A stretch of DNA of 64,000 nucleotides. Source: Dicaeum eximium. Its lineage: Eukaryota > Chordata > Aves > Passeriformes > Dicaeidae. Below, piece after piece: positions 36,436-48,500 of the stretch. Location: NCBI GenBank assembly GCA_013396995.1, contig VWZP01001589.1, forward strand, positions 2,379,069-2,443,068, in the 5' to 3' direction. A program made the translations under genes and the position numbers. Every line of letters begins with the position of its first letter. Position 1 is the first letter of the stretch. A model generated the notes under the pieces. That model saw only the letters and a program-made list of their open reading frames with translations, was not told the DNA's origin and did no database searches.

Positions 36436-36607
36436 CCGTCTCCATCCGTGGAAACATCAATTATATCGCTTTTAACACATATATGTGGTCCAAGAAAAAC
36501 ACGTATGAAAACACAGCTCTACAAGGGTGACGGACACCGCAGCCAGCGCAAGCAGCCCCCACCCGCTGAAAGGAGTTGGGGATCCCCGCCCGCGGAGGGC
36601 GGGCTGT

Positions 36608-36631
36608 GGCGGTGGCGGCGGCGGCGGCGGC
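36608..36631 (+). repeat. GGC trinucleotide repeat
   Basis: GGC GGT is followed by six pure GGC units (36614-36631), about 320 bases upstream of the TIMM21 ATG. It may lie in the 5' UTR or the promoter. Confidence 0.9.
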
Positions 36632-36638
36632 GCTGGGC

Positions 36639-36803
36639 ATGGCGGGCGCCGGAGTGACCTCGNNCTGGAAGCCGCTGCCGGCGGCGGGCGGGAGAGGGAG
36701 CCCGCTCAAACTACCGCTCCCAGGCCCCGCTGCCGCCGCTCGCTGCTCCGCCGTCCCAAACATTTCCGCCGGGGCAGCGGGCAGCGGCGGCCGCCGGCGG
36801 TAA
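36639..36803 (+). other. Possible upstream ORF before TIMM21 (54 codons plus stop)
   Basis: An ATG with strong context (GGGCATGG) opens MAGAGVTS, continues through the two unresolved bases and stops at TAA (36801-36803), 149 bases before the TIMM21 ATG and in another frame. If the transcript starts upstream of it, it could reduce TIMM21 translation. The N bases make the frame uncertain, and the composition suggests it may be chance. Confidence 0.3.
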
Positions 36804-36952
36804 AGGTTCAGGTGGGCTCCTGAGCTGGAGCAGCGGCCGCTCGGGGCGGGAGGCTGCCCGGGCAGGGTTCCCCGGAGAGCGGTGGCGAGCGGCACAAAGT
36901 CTCCGTTCGGCTCGCCAGCCCCGGCCGTGCCCCTGTGAGGGCGGCGGGAGGC

Positions 36953-37247
36953 ATGCCCGGCATGCTGCCCCGGCCACTGCCCGCCTCCCTCGGGCGGGGC
37001 TGCCTGGGCCGCTGGCTGCTCGCCACTCGCGGGTGGGCGCTCCTGGGCGCCCGCACCGGGGCCGGGTCCCGCTCCTGCTCCTGCCTGAGGTGGCGGCACC
37101 AGCCCCCGCTGCTGCTCAGGGCCGCCCGTCAGAGCTTCGGGACGCAGGCGGGAGGGCTGAAAGCTGCAAAACCTGGCGGTGATAGCAAAGATGTGTCCGT
37201 GCAAAGGGCGCTGAACGAGGAAACGCTGGTGTCGGCGGCTCAGAAAG
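36953..37247 (+). CDS. TIMM21: TIMM21 exon 1 (presequence)
   Basis: The exon starts MPGMLPRPLPASLGRGCLGR and ends SAAQK plus one base, with donor AAAG|GTAAGG. The presequence is lineage-variable and does not align well with mammals, so the start rests on frame and context. A second ATG at residue 4 is possible. Confidence 0.85.
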
Positions 37248-40200
37248 GTAAGGCGGAGGATGCCGTGTGCTGCTCAAAAGGAGACGGTTCCTTCTGCAGC
37301 TAAAGTTTTGTAGTTCCAAACATCAAGTATCTAGAAAAAAAGATCTCAGCGCACCAAGCCGGTTTCTTTTCACATCGTATTGTTTGGAGCAGATGTTACA
37401 TTTCTGTGTATACATTGCACAATCAGAACAAATTCAGTGACTTCTTCTAAACAGCCTGTTGATCTAAGTAATTATCAGGCACAAGATGTAATAGCCTCTC
37501 GTTTTCCTTTTCAGAAAGAAAACCTATCACATGCAGCCTGTCTGTATGGCTGTTGAAATTCCACCTCCAACAAAATTGTCAAAGTTCTACATGTGATGGT
37601 GGTTTCTTTATGGAATGCTTTCATGTTAGTTGGTCTCATTCACAAAAAGTGAAAAAGTGATTACTACATAATTAGCCTCAGAAAATATGAGTACTTTGAA
37701 ATGAATTATGAAAAACACATTAAACTGATTAGAAGACTACAGGAGAAATAGTTATTATGTTTCTTCCATAACTTGTACTCCACTGAAATGCACATTTTAT
37801 CACTCAAAGCTAGTAGTCTCTTTCCAAGTACTCAAATATTTTCAAACAGAGAATCTCATATGACTTATTTTGCAGTATATACTGACACTTGTACTTTAGA
37901 TCAAAATTGAAAGATAAAAACTAATCAGACAAACAGCAGTTAATTATGTTTAAAAAAATTAGTTTGGTCTAATATTCCCCGTTTTATTGTTCTGTTGATT
38001 GCTAATTCATAAAATCAGTTATTTTCAGTGTGTGCTACTTACAAGCTTTCGCTTTTTTATTTTTACTTCTTTTCCTTGCATAAGGATTGCAGTGATTGTG
38101 GGTTTAGGTGGTAGCGTGAATACTGCTGTTCTAGATACCTCATTGGTTCCTAAAAAATCTAGCTCTCATGCACCCCAAAAGTAATTGCTGCTTTGGATCT
38201 TGAAAACATGTGGCAAGCAGAAAGTAATAAGGCTTAACACAGAGATGTAAACATGCCCTGTACAATAAAAGAGATGTTCCATGGTCTCTTTTACAGCAAT
38301 GTGGCATTATGAAAACTGTTACTGGAATTTTTTCTTCTGCTAAAATGTTATTTGAGCTACAGACTAACAGAAGAGTATTTATGTAAGAAAGTCATATAAG
38401 TGTTATTATCCTAGGTTGTAACTTACGTGTTTTCTGTTTAATTTCAGTGAAAGAAGCTGGAAGAGACTTTACCTATTTTATTGTGGTCCTTGTTGGAATT
38501 GGTGTTACAGGTTACTTTTTAAAATTACATTCATTATCAGAAGACACTTTTCATTAATTCTATCTGGTTTGATAAGTTTTCATTCCATCTGATGTTGTTT
38601 CTGTTACAGGTGGTTTGTTCTATGTGATTTTTAAAGAGCTGTTCTCTTCTTCTAGTCCAAATAAGATCTATGGAAATGCCTTGGAGAAATGCAGATCTCA
38701 CCCCGAGGTTGGTTTTTGAACTTTAGTCGTAAGTTTGTGTTTCTCGGTAGTCACTGTCTCTCTTCAGGTCAAAACTTCATGCAAGGAATCTCACAAGCTA
38801 CGTGAAGGCCCACATGGTGCTTTAGCAGTTCTGCCCGTGCTTTTAGCTGGCATGGGGTGGGCCAGCTCCAGAGCAGAGCCTCCTTTAGGACAAATCCATT
38901 CGGAGTCCTGTGGACAAGTGCAAGCATTGAGCTTATGTGAATTAGCCAGCTAGAAGCCAAGTGAGTGTGCCACAGCACAAAAACTGATGGAAATACAGTC
39001 TGCCCTTCAGAGCATGTGCTTGTGTCACCATACACAAAAGTCTTAGAGACTTACCTGAGTGTCTGCTACATGTAGCACTTTAATTCTGCAGAGAACTGGT
39101 CCCACTAAGTTTTGTAGATCTAACCTGCTGCCTTTTCTCAGCACATTTACTCTATTGTGACACTTCGCTGTGGTTCTGTCATTCTGGGAAGCACTGCATT
39201 GATACCCAGGAATTTAAATTCTTCTTTTGGAGCACAATTAGCATTCCTTTGGCTAACTGGAAAACAGGCAGAAAACAGTCATGGGATCACACAGTCGTCG
39301 TAGCTAGGTGTAAACAAAAATCAATGTGAAACTAGATTTTTAAAAAAACTACTTCAGACAAAACATCCTCCAAACAAGGTTGCCACAGATGCCTTTGAGG
39401 ATAACCTAGAAATGAAGTTACAAGTTGTTTCTCGAATAAAAATGGAGACTGCTTTGGAACAAGTTTGTAGAATTAAAACTTCTTTCCTGTAATTGCACAG
39501 TAAAACTTAACCTTGCCTTCTAACCAAATTTAAAGTAAGTTAAAGACTAAGTTGATCTACTCTGACTTTATAGACCTGAAAAAAAATTCCTGAATTTTGA
39601 ATTCAGTAGTGTTTTTTAGATAATCTGAAGGGGAATGCATTTGCATTTTAAACACTGAAACATATTCTCTTGGAGGAGACGTGAGCAAATATTTTGTGCT
39701 TTTTCTTTTTACACAAAATGTCAGTTTACATGTCTTCATTTCAGAGAACAGTACAAATGGAAGACATCAATAGGATTTATTTTAGACATATAATACAGGA
39801 CTGAAAAAAAAAAAAAGGACTGGAATACAAAGGAGTTTCCCTTAAACTGTTTTCTTTCATAAACACTTCTATCCTTGACATGTTAAATTCTCCAGGGGGT
39901 TTTGTTAAATGAAGATGCGTTCACAGCAGAGGCGTGAGCTGATACTGGAATACCTGTTTGTATGTGATCCCCTCTGACAGCTCAAACCTCTTTTCTCTTG
40001 TAGATAATTGCTGTTTTTGGTGACTCTATCAAAGGTTATGGAGAGGCAACAAGAAGAGGAAGACGACAGCATGTCAGGTACCCCTTGGTGTTTTCCCTAT
40101 AAAGACATCAGTTTTTGCACAGCAAAGATATTTTTGGATCACAAGTTAGTTTTAGAGTGATGAACTGTATGTGACACATCCTGTCACTTTTGATTGAACA

Positions 40201-42164
40201 TAGAAGATTTTTGCAGTACCTCTTGTGTTCCGTACACCATATAAGTACAGTGTATATACGATATAAAATGCCAATTCTGAGTGCCTCAAAACAAGCAATT
40301 GACATCATGGACATAGAGCTCTCCAAAAAATAGGATGAGTCTGAGAAGTGTAGTACAGAGGCCTCGGTTTGCATGGGTGGAGCAGTAATCTGACAGAAGT
40401 TTAAGTCTGAAACTATACTGAGCTGATACACAGAATGCTTTTTGGTACTTGAGGCAACATCTATACTGTGTATTTAACAGAACATCTATAATCTAAACCT
40501 TTAATAAGTGTGTCTATGTATTACTTTCCTTTTGAAAGAAGCAACAGAATTATTTCTTACAAAACATAAGTCCTCCCTGCTTTGTCTTTATTGGGTTATT
40601 TGGCAGGAATTTATTCAATGAGGTTTTATATAGGATGAGACACATAAGCCCAGACACAGGCTGAACCATGAAATTGAGATTTTTTATTTTGTCTGAGGAA
40701 AGCGACTTTTACTGATTGAAGCTTTAGCTCTTCACCAGATTCTGTGAAAAAAATGTTTAAAGTGAAACTGCTAAATGAAATTGATGTGCCCAAACATTTT
40801 GAGCATGTGTGTAAATAAGTTAATGTATTATGAATCAGCTTTCCTAGTATTTATTTTCCATAATTTTGAATGCCTAGTAATTTAAATAAATTTTTGAGCT
40901 GAGAACTGTGTAAGGTTGTAGAGTTTGCATCTGCAGTATAAGAATGATCTTAAATATTTGTCTCAAAAATCTACAGGGTTTTTTTGGTGTAGGAACACCT
41001 TGAATGTAAATTCACTGCAGTAAGGCTCTTCATTCATATTTGTTCTCTCTACTCCATCATGTCACTTTAAACTATATTGGAAGTTTGTTTCACAGTGTGT
41101 ACCTGGGCATGACTGATGGGAATAAGAGATTGGTGCTAAACAGCAGTTCAAATAATTTCAGTAGGAAACATAAACTGGCACCAGAACTCTCATGGGATCA
41201 TTAGTTTCCCAAAGTGGTCACTTTGAAACTGATGTGTTACTTATTTAATACTTGAACATAACCCAACTCCAGTCTAAATACCAGCATTTAGGTTGGAGAT
41301 CTGATATCAGTGCCAAAGTTACACAATTTCAGCAGAACAAAATCATTGCCAAAGTAAGTAAAGCACATAGTAAACTGTTCGTTTTGATGTGGTTTAACCA
41401 ACCTGATAATTAATTTGAAAAAACATGCTGTGTGTGTTTTGGCTTGATAACTTAGTTTAAGTGCCTAAAAAAAACTGAAAATCTTGGTGATGTGGGGTCC
41501 CTTCCAAAATGTCAGGCTCCAAATCTGGGGGTTTTTTAAGAATAAATACAAGGAGTTTTCATAGTCTTCAGCACTGGATTGCTTTTCAGTTTTGAGGGGA
41601 GGACTGGGGTGAGGGCATTTAAGCATTTCATCTCTTAATCCTCAGCAGCTAATTAGCTCTTCTAACTCCACTAGTCCTTAGGCGCTCACAGTAAAGCTTG
41701 AGAGGAGCAGTAGAGAAGGAACCCAAGGTAGCATAAGGACACCACCGGAATACACTTTCTTACAAAATCAGTAAGCAACTCCTCTAAGTAAGTTTAAGTT
41801 TGAAGTCTTAACTAGCATATAATCTGTATTCTTGCTGGGTGGTTGGGTTTTTGTTTTGTGTTGCTGTTTTTAGTCACATTGAATACGTAAAGGATGGACT
41901 GAAACATATGCGTTTGAAGTTCTATATTGAGGGCACTGAATCAGGGAAACAGGGAACGGTCCATGTGGAAGTCAAAGAGGTATGTACCATTGCTTGATAC
42001 ACCTGACAAGCTTAGTCTTGAATTTAAGCTACCAAAGAGAAAACAACACTCTGAAATTTTTTTCTTTCCAGAATCTTGAAACAGGAAGATTGGAGGTTCG
42101 CTACATATTTGTGGATGTTGAGACCTACCCGAGAAGAACCATTGTCATAGAGGACAACAGATAG
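36953..42164 (+). CDS. TIMM21: TIMM21, mitochondrial import inner membrane translocase subunit Tim21 (six exons, 242 aa)
   Basis: Tim21 is a single-pass inner-membrane subunit of the TIM23 presequence translocase. Its intermembrane-space domain contacts the TOM complex, and in human cells it also escorts new respiratory-chain subunits. Coding exons are 36953-37247, 38448-38510, 38610-38707, 40004-40077, 41874-41979 and 42072-42164; phases agree and the total is 729 nt. Residues 1-76 have many Arg and no acidic residue, as in a mitochondrial presequence. The membrane segment is about 106-127 (FTYFIVVLVGIGVTGGLFYV). The conserved domain follows with KIYGNALEKCRSHPE, GYGEATRRGRRQHV and YPRRTIVIEDNR. 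Human TIMM21 (about 248 aa) has a few extra C-terminal residues. The start is the first in-frame ATG after an in-frame upstream stop region, with G at -3. It is divergent from FBXO15. Confidence 0.95.
37248..38447 (+). other. TIMM21: TIMM21 intron 1
   Basis: This is a 1.2 kb AT-rich intron between the presequence exon and the membrane-segment exon. I see no further feature in it. Confidence 0.85.
38448..38510 (+). CDS. TIMM21: TIMM21 exon 2 (start of membrane segment)
   Basis: The exon is 63 nt, with acceptor AATTTCAG. It encodes VKEAGRDFTYFIVVLVGIGV followed by T. The donor G|GTTACT is a weak match at +3 to +5 but is required by phase and homology. Confidence 0.92.
38610..38707 (+). CDS. 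TIMM21: TIMM21 exon 3
   Basis: The exon is 98 nt, following a 99-bp intron with acceptor CTGTTACAG. It encodes GGLFYVIFKELFSSSSPNK and IYGNALEKCRSHPE, with donor GAG|GTTGGT in phase 0. Confidence 0.95.
38708..40003 (+). other. TIMM21: TIMM21 intron 3
   Basis: This is a 1.3 kb intron. Short open frames inside it (for example 38735-38953) are read-through of intronic sequence and show no family match. Confidence 0.85.
40004..40077 (+). CDS. TIMM21: TIMM21 exon 4
   Basis: The exon is 74 nt, with acceptor CTCTTGTAG and donor AG|GTACCC. It encodes IIAVFGDSIKGYGEATRRGR then RQHV, among the most conserved parts of the family. Confidence 0.95.
40078..41873 (+). other. TIMM21: TIMM21 intron 4
   Basis: This is a 1.8 kb AT-rich intron. 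No exon, RNA gene or mobile element was recognised. Confidence 0.85.
41874..41979 (+). CDS. TIMM21: TIMM21 exon 5
   Basis: The exon is 106 nt, with acceptor GTTTTTAG and donor GAG|GTATGT. It encodes SHIEYVKDGLKHMRLKFYIE, then GTESGKQGTVHVEVKE. Confidence 0.95.
42072..42164 (+). CDS. TIMM21: TIMM21 last exon
   Basis: The exon is 93 nt including TAG, after a 92-bp intron with acceptor CTTTCCAG. It encodes NLETGRLEVRYIFVDVETYP, then RRTIVIEDNR, and stops a few residues earlier than the human protein. Confidence 0.95.
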   Translation, partial: NLETGRLEVRYIFVDVETYPRRTIVIEDNR

Positions 42165-42407
42165 CCAACAATCAAAGCTGCTGCCTTATCTCACATTGGA
42201 AAATGTTGTTGTAGCCAGTCTGCACATGGATTGTGTGGTGTTGCCAATTGTGTCTCACAGCTTGAGGGCTGTGTTACGGAAAGTAGCCTCTCAGGGCCTC
42301 CAATAAGGACTTTTGCTAATCACAGATATGCGATTTAAAGTGAAACCAATGAAATATAGCACAACTATCATGGCAGATATTCTTGACATAGGAAAATAAT
42401 GCCTCCT

Positions 42408-42413
42408 AATAAA
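42408..42413 (+). terminator. TIMM21: Candidate TIMM21 polyadenylation signal (proximal)
   Basis: AATAAA lies about 245 bases after the TIMM21 stop codon. Confidence 0.4.
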
Positions 42414-42526
42414 CAGTTTAATGCTGGATAATACTTCTGCACATCCAAAACCCAAGTTTTCCAAGGTTTTACGTTTGGATGGGGAGTTTTTTGTCTTCCT
42501 TGGCTTGGATCTCCCACTACCACTGC

Positions 42527-42532
42527 AATAAA
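42527..42532 (+). terminator. TIMM21: Candidate TIMM21 polyadenylation signal (distal)
   Basis: AATAAA lies about 360 bases after the stop. A G/T-rich stretch follows at about 42575-42660, a plausible downstream element. Confidence 0.5.
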
Positions 42533-45500
42533 GAAAGGGGTAGTTTAACTGTAGACAGAACTCTACTGTTTTCATTTTGGATACCTTTGTAGGTAAGAAG
42601 GTAAAATGTTAGTGATGTAAAAGAGTTCTAGGCATGTAGGGGTAGGAATGGTGGAGGCACACACCCATGACAAACAACTGAAGATAAAGACTTCAGTATT
42701 GGTGTCTTCTAAATAAATTACCAGCAAACAGAACATCACTACCGTCTGCTCTTTCCAGTGTTTGCTCTTCTGATCCACATGGTTGTAGCAAGGTGGGGGT
42801 TGGCCTTTTCTCCCAGGCAGCTAGTGACAGGACAAGAGGACATGGCCTCATGCTGTGCCAGGGGGAATTTGGATTGGACATTACCTTCAAAATGTTATGA
42901 AAAAACACAACATTCCATGTAAACTTCTCTCTTTTCCACCTTATCTGCATCTACATGTGATAAACACACGTGATGTTTTTCAGGGCATGTCTTTCATCTG
43001 TAAAGTGTTGCACATTATTTTCTTTTACTGCCTGCATCACCTTGCTAGCTAAGCAGATTTACCAGGATGCTTCTGTATATTTCATGGATGGGAGACACAG
43101 CTGCGAAGGACATCACTTCTGTCTTGTGAAAAAGCTGAGAATATGCTTGATAAAATGCAGACAGAAAAGTAGCAGAAGAAATCCACCTTTATCTGACCTT
43201 ATATATAATATTGTTCTTAATTTGAACCAAATGACAAATACAAGGCTCAAATGCTTTCCAGTCTCACTGGAGGAAAGCTTTTTGGTATCCTTTTTCTAGG
43301 AACATCTCATCAGTGAAGAAAAAAAAAAAAGAAGTTCATAGCTTGATTTATCAGCTTTGTACTAGCTAGATACCTATCACCAGCATGATTATTTAAGCCC
43401 CTTGAAACTTCAAGAGTATTAAAGCTTTATAGGAATGTAGGTTGTCTGCAGAGAAAAAAAAAAAGTTCAACATTTTTTGCTAACAGAAGTCTTATGGGAA
43501 CTGATTACTTCTTTCCATATTCCTCCTGAGGCTGAAGTTGTCTTGTTCTTTATGGACCAGGCTGGCCCCCATGCTTAAAACATTTTTTTAAATTCTGTTT
43601 TATGCAAACATATATATGGAGACACCTTAATCAAAATTAGGTGAAGATGAGTTGAACAAGACATCTGGAATAGAGAACATTGATCTCTTGTGTTTGCACC
43701 AGAGGGCAACGGCTGAATTCACTGAGCTTAAACATAATGTTTTTGAACACCCTTTTTGTAATTCTGAAGAGTGTTAGCCTCAATTTTCCTTATGAAGCTG
43801 CCCCTGCCTTGCTGGATCGTTTTACTACCAGTAAGTCACGCAGAGATCCTTCTCCATGGCAGGGAGGTCAGTGTTCCATCCCCTCACTGGAGTATGTCAG
43901 GCTGGAGAGGCAGCAAAATAACTGGAAGGTTCACCTTCAGTTGTCAGTAAACACAAGCAGTAACCATTTCACTGATTCCTTTTTAAAGCTCTTGCTTCCT
44001 TTTCTCTTGGAAAAACACAAAATTAACAGCATATACCAGTTACTTTCTGAAGTGTCATGTTATTGCTACTAAAGCATTGGGGAAAAAAAAATCAAGGCTG
44101 GCAAGTCAGAGCCAAAGGAATTTTCATGGAAATTAAACACATTTTCCAGAGTTTGGTTTTGATTGTTGCAGAATTAATAAAAATATATATTCCCAAAATC
44201 CCTCTCTCCTTTAGGAAATGAAAATAGGTCGCTCACCAGTGAAAGGTTGTTTTCCCAGAAACACTGTGTGGCAGACTATTCAAAACATGTTTTAGGTAGG
44301 TGTACAACTTGGCCTTAACTTTCCCATCTCTACATTAATTTTTGTGGATGCCAAAACCTGTGCATGCAGCATAGGCAGCCAATATCCTTAGAGGTTGGTT
44401 GTGGGAATAATGTTACTATGTCATCTCTATGACCTGTGTTTGATTCTAGGTCCTGTGAATACTTGCTGTATAGTGACAAAAAGAAACACCCCTCCAGGAA
44501 ATTAACTCAGTGGAAACTTTAAAATATCAAAAAAAGAAATTATTACTCTTTCAATAAGCTTCAATAAACAGAAGCTCCTGCAAAGAAAATGTAGTTGTAG
44601 ACTGGGAAGCAAAAGTGGTGTTGTGCATGACTGAGTCTAAAAATAACCTTGATACCTAAATATTTTCTGCATGGAATTCAAGTTTCAACAACTGATTTAG
44701 GCAGTAGAGTCATGATTTCAGAAATGGTTCCAAATAAATGCGTGTCTGGTACAAGAAATTTCAACAAACTCATTTAACAAGCAGAGAAGACAGGAATGTG
44801 AGTAAGACAATTACTGTATCACATGCCAGCTGCAGAGATTAAAAGACAAAACGTGCTGAGATTTCCACTAGTAATTTCAGTTCACTTTGCTCTCAGTCTC
44901 ATTCACTATCACAACATTCACTATCCACCCTAATACTTGTGGGATTATTCCAATATGTATATTGTCTGCATGCTAAAGTGTTGCAGATTATGCCCAAAAA
45001 AACCTTGAGGACACATTTTGAGTCCAAGCCTGCTTTTAGGATTCACTGCAGCTTGTAAACTGACAGAAATACATAAGGCAGGCACAGAGATTGGAGAGAA
45101 AATTTAAGGGAAAAATAGTTTGAAGGAGCAAGTTTAAAGGTGATAGTAAGGGCTCATAACTGGTCTCTGTAGATGGGGTTGTGAAGTCTGCTTGAAGATC
45201 TGGAATGCAGTTGGCACTGGAAAAACAGAAATTTGAAAGCAAAAAGATCTTCCTCTTATTTTGAGAGGGGAAAAATTGTTTTGTCCCTAAAGAGACGTTC
45301 ACTTGCTCTGAATAGGGAATAATAGAAGTCTGGTAGAAGTTTTCCTTAGGCATCTGGGAATGTATTTCATTATGATATACAGTGATTCCAAACAGTACTA
45401 TAAATAATTGAACAGCAGAAGTATTTGATAGTTTTTCTTAGTAAATTCTCAGGGTTTTTTTATTCTGTCTGTGTTATGTAAAATAATCTGTAGGAATTAT

Positions 45501-48500
45501 AGAAAACAGTGAATTAATACCATCCAGTATTCAAATTCGGTATATTTATACTTTTTAATGATATATAGTTAAAAGTTGAAAATATAGCAAAACTGTTTCA
45601 CAATTTAAGGGAAACAAAGGAAAGAAAAACAAAAATTTCATTTCCTGGGAGGAATATGCTGTATTTGATTCCCTTCATCTCACATAGGTTATTGTGGAAC
45701 ATTTGTAACTTGGAAAATAAAAATATTAAGCACAGATACCCATTTCAGTATCAGATCACTGTGGAAAGCCTCTGTTTGCCTCTCAGGGCTCAGCATCAAA
45801 CTACTGCATTTCATTTTAATACCCATGTGAAAAAGTTCTATCAGTTCTGGAAAAAGCATAGTATGGGAGGGATGCCCTCACCTGCTCCAGCCCACAGCCA
45901 TCCTGTGGCAGATCAACCTTGGCCAGCACCCAGAGCTGCTCCCCCCACTGCAGGATGGGAGTGGAAATGGGGACCAGCAGAAATGAGAAATATTGGGGGT
46001 TGTGAGCAAGACAGGGAGATCACCTGCCAGTTAGTGTTGCAGGTGAACTGAACTTCAGAATGAGCTCAATTTATTGCCCTTTGCTGGCCAGAGCAGCAGC
46101 GTGCCGCAGTGGTGAGCGCCCAGCGGGGCTGGCAGCGCTGGTGTCTCTGCTTCCAGATCACGTTCAGGCCTCTGCCTCCACATCTTAAAACCTCCCAGTA
46201 CTGTGCTGGGAAACCTTTTCAGGATAATCGTGTTTATCCAACCTCTATTTAATTACAATTCCCCTTTATCAGAATCACAATTACCTTCTCTAGCATGAGT
46301 GGCTGCCTTGTATTACTACCCACAATTAACTCTATTAACCTTTTATCCAGGCACATTTTTACCTTTTATGAGAACTGGGTTGTTTTTCAATTTCAATCCT
46401 AATTCTTCTTTTTTCCATTAAAAACATAACAATCTCAGCCATAACAACATTTTATTACAGTTATACACGTACTAAATCATGGCTATATTCCCTGAGATGT
46501 GATCTGCTTCATTAGTGCTACAACCTCCGTAGAGGAGCTAGAAGTGAATTGCTATTTTGCACGCTGTCTGGGGCCATGCATTATCCTGTGTTTTAATAAA
46601 ATGGAGACAAATCCTAGTGTTGGAGTCCAGATTTGCAAAATGCCAGTTGCTTTTTGGTGTGATACCTGGTGAGGTACAGTTGCCTCCCCTCCTCTGTGTG
46701 GCTGCAAAGCCGCCACATTCAGGGGTCTGACACTGGTGTAGGGATAATAGTGGTGGAAAGAAATAACTGAGGCATCTCAAGATTAAAGCAGCAGCTATCA
46801 ACTGCCTTGAGCATAAAAGCCTCATAATAAGCCACAACTGTTTTTCCCTGAAAACATCCATGAAAAATGTCCTGCTGTGCTATTTTTTTTGTATATTTCA
46901 CACTTATTTTCCTTGAATTTCTCTTTTAACACATTATTTGGGGAGTCCTGCCAGCCTCTGCATATATTTCTTTTCCTTCAAAATATTCTGCTTAACTTCT
47001 GTGTCTGCATGTCTCTTCTTTACCTATACTTAATTTAGCAGAATAACAGCTAATCTCCCTCAATTTCTCATTGTAAGATATTTTCTAGACCCTTGACCAA
47101 CTTCATTGCCCTTATACATATATAGACCTACGCATAAAACCACTATAAATATCTAATGTAGAGCATATATGTTACAGAATATACATTATGTAGACAAAAT
47201 AACACCTATCTACATATATGTATATATTTATGTTTTTGATTTCATCTTGAAAGCTTTTCAGGTAACATCAAAATAAACCAGCTTCTAGGACCATTCTAAA
47301 ACAGACACCTCCCACTACTGCCCAAGTCATGGTGCAGAGCTGGTCTCCAGGGATGTTCCTGAGAGCACTGTGATCCTCATAAGCCACATGGAACAAACAA
47401 GTCTTGAATTCTATGTGGTGGGTCTGATTGACACCTTCATTTTTAACTGATATCCAGCACCCCATCCAAACCTTCAATGACTGACAGGTACAAAAGCTCC
47501 AGACATCTCTCAGTGGCAAATACTTCAAGGTGAATTATGAAGAAATCAGATAAGCAAAAGGATGTGACTTGTGCCAAGATTAGAGCCAGTCAATTCTAAT
47601 CTCTTCTGTACTGAGTGAATCATGATGGCAGTTCCTTCTCGATAAGCCATCCTGCATTATAATGGTAAGGGCCAGTAAAGGAGTCCTGCCTTGCTGGTGG
47701 TTGTCAGCCTTTGGGATGGAATTAGAAGTGGAAGTATGTGAACATGGCTTTTGTGCTTTTGTAAAAACGCATTTTTCACGTGGGAAGTATTAATCCTAAA
47801 GCAACCATCAGTGTCACAGTCAGCCCCATCTACCCACAGGCGGTAGCCATCGTGCTGTACTACTCACACAAGGGATGTGACACAGGGACTTCCTTTTCAC
47901 AGAGAGCAAGCTCCACGCTTCCTGAACAAAGCGTTCCTGCGTAATGTCTCCAAAATAATTATCCACCACAACATAAATATCAATGCATACACAAAATAAA
48001 GGGAAAACTCATATTCTAAAAAAATGAAACATCAAGAAAACAATATGTATTCCACGGACTGAAATCAATGTTTTTAGATTTAGCACACTTCTATGAACAT
48101 TACCAAGTAAAGCTGTAACCAGTGAGCAATCTTGCTGTGTGAGAGCATTAAATACTCTGCTATGTGATCATTTGGATGTGGTTACATTGCTGCCCCTTGC
48201 CACAGAGTTCAGGAGCAACCAGCACATACATATCCCTGTTGAGGTCATTATGATGACTTTTATAAAGGGTTCTGCTGCTGTGCCAGCTGGTGCCCTGCTT
48301 GTGGGAGTCTTCAGCTTTCAAATGGCAGACATCTGATGGCTTTCTAAAAATACATTCTTCTCAGTTTTGGAGCCCTGAGGATGGTTCTTGTCTCTAATTC
48401 ATCTCTTCTCAGGGAATAGGAGACCGTTTGCTGGAGGCCAAATGCAGGCTGGTCTTTTAGACCTCTGCATACCACACATGTCCCTCAGGCCACGCTTTCT

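Larger units (their letters stand above)
36530..37260 (+). promoter_or_regulatory. TIMM21: CpG island over the TIMM21 5' end
   Basis: Very GC-rich, CpG-dense sequence begins right after the CR1 and runs through TIMM21 exon 1. It includes a GGC repeat, two unresolved bases (36663-36664) and no TATA box. The transcription start is probably within it. Confidence 0.8.

Noticed and set aside
36461..37204. 247-codon minus-strand frame antisense to TIMM21 exon 1
   Set aside because: It is a shadow of the CpG island, rich in Ala, Gly, Pro and Arg, and interrupted by unresolved bases. The sense strand encodes the real TIMM21 exon.
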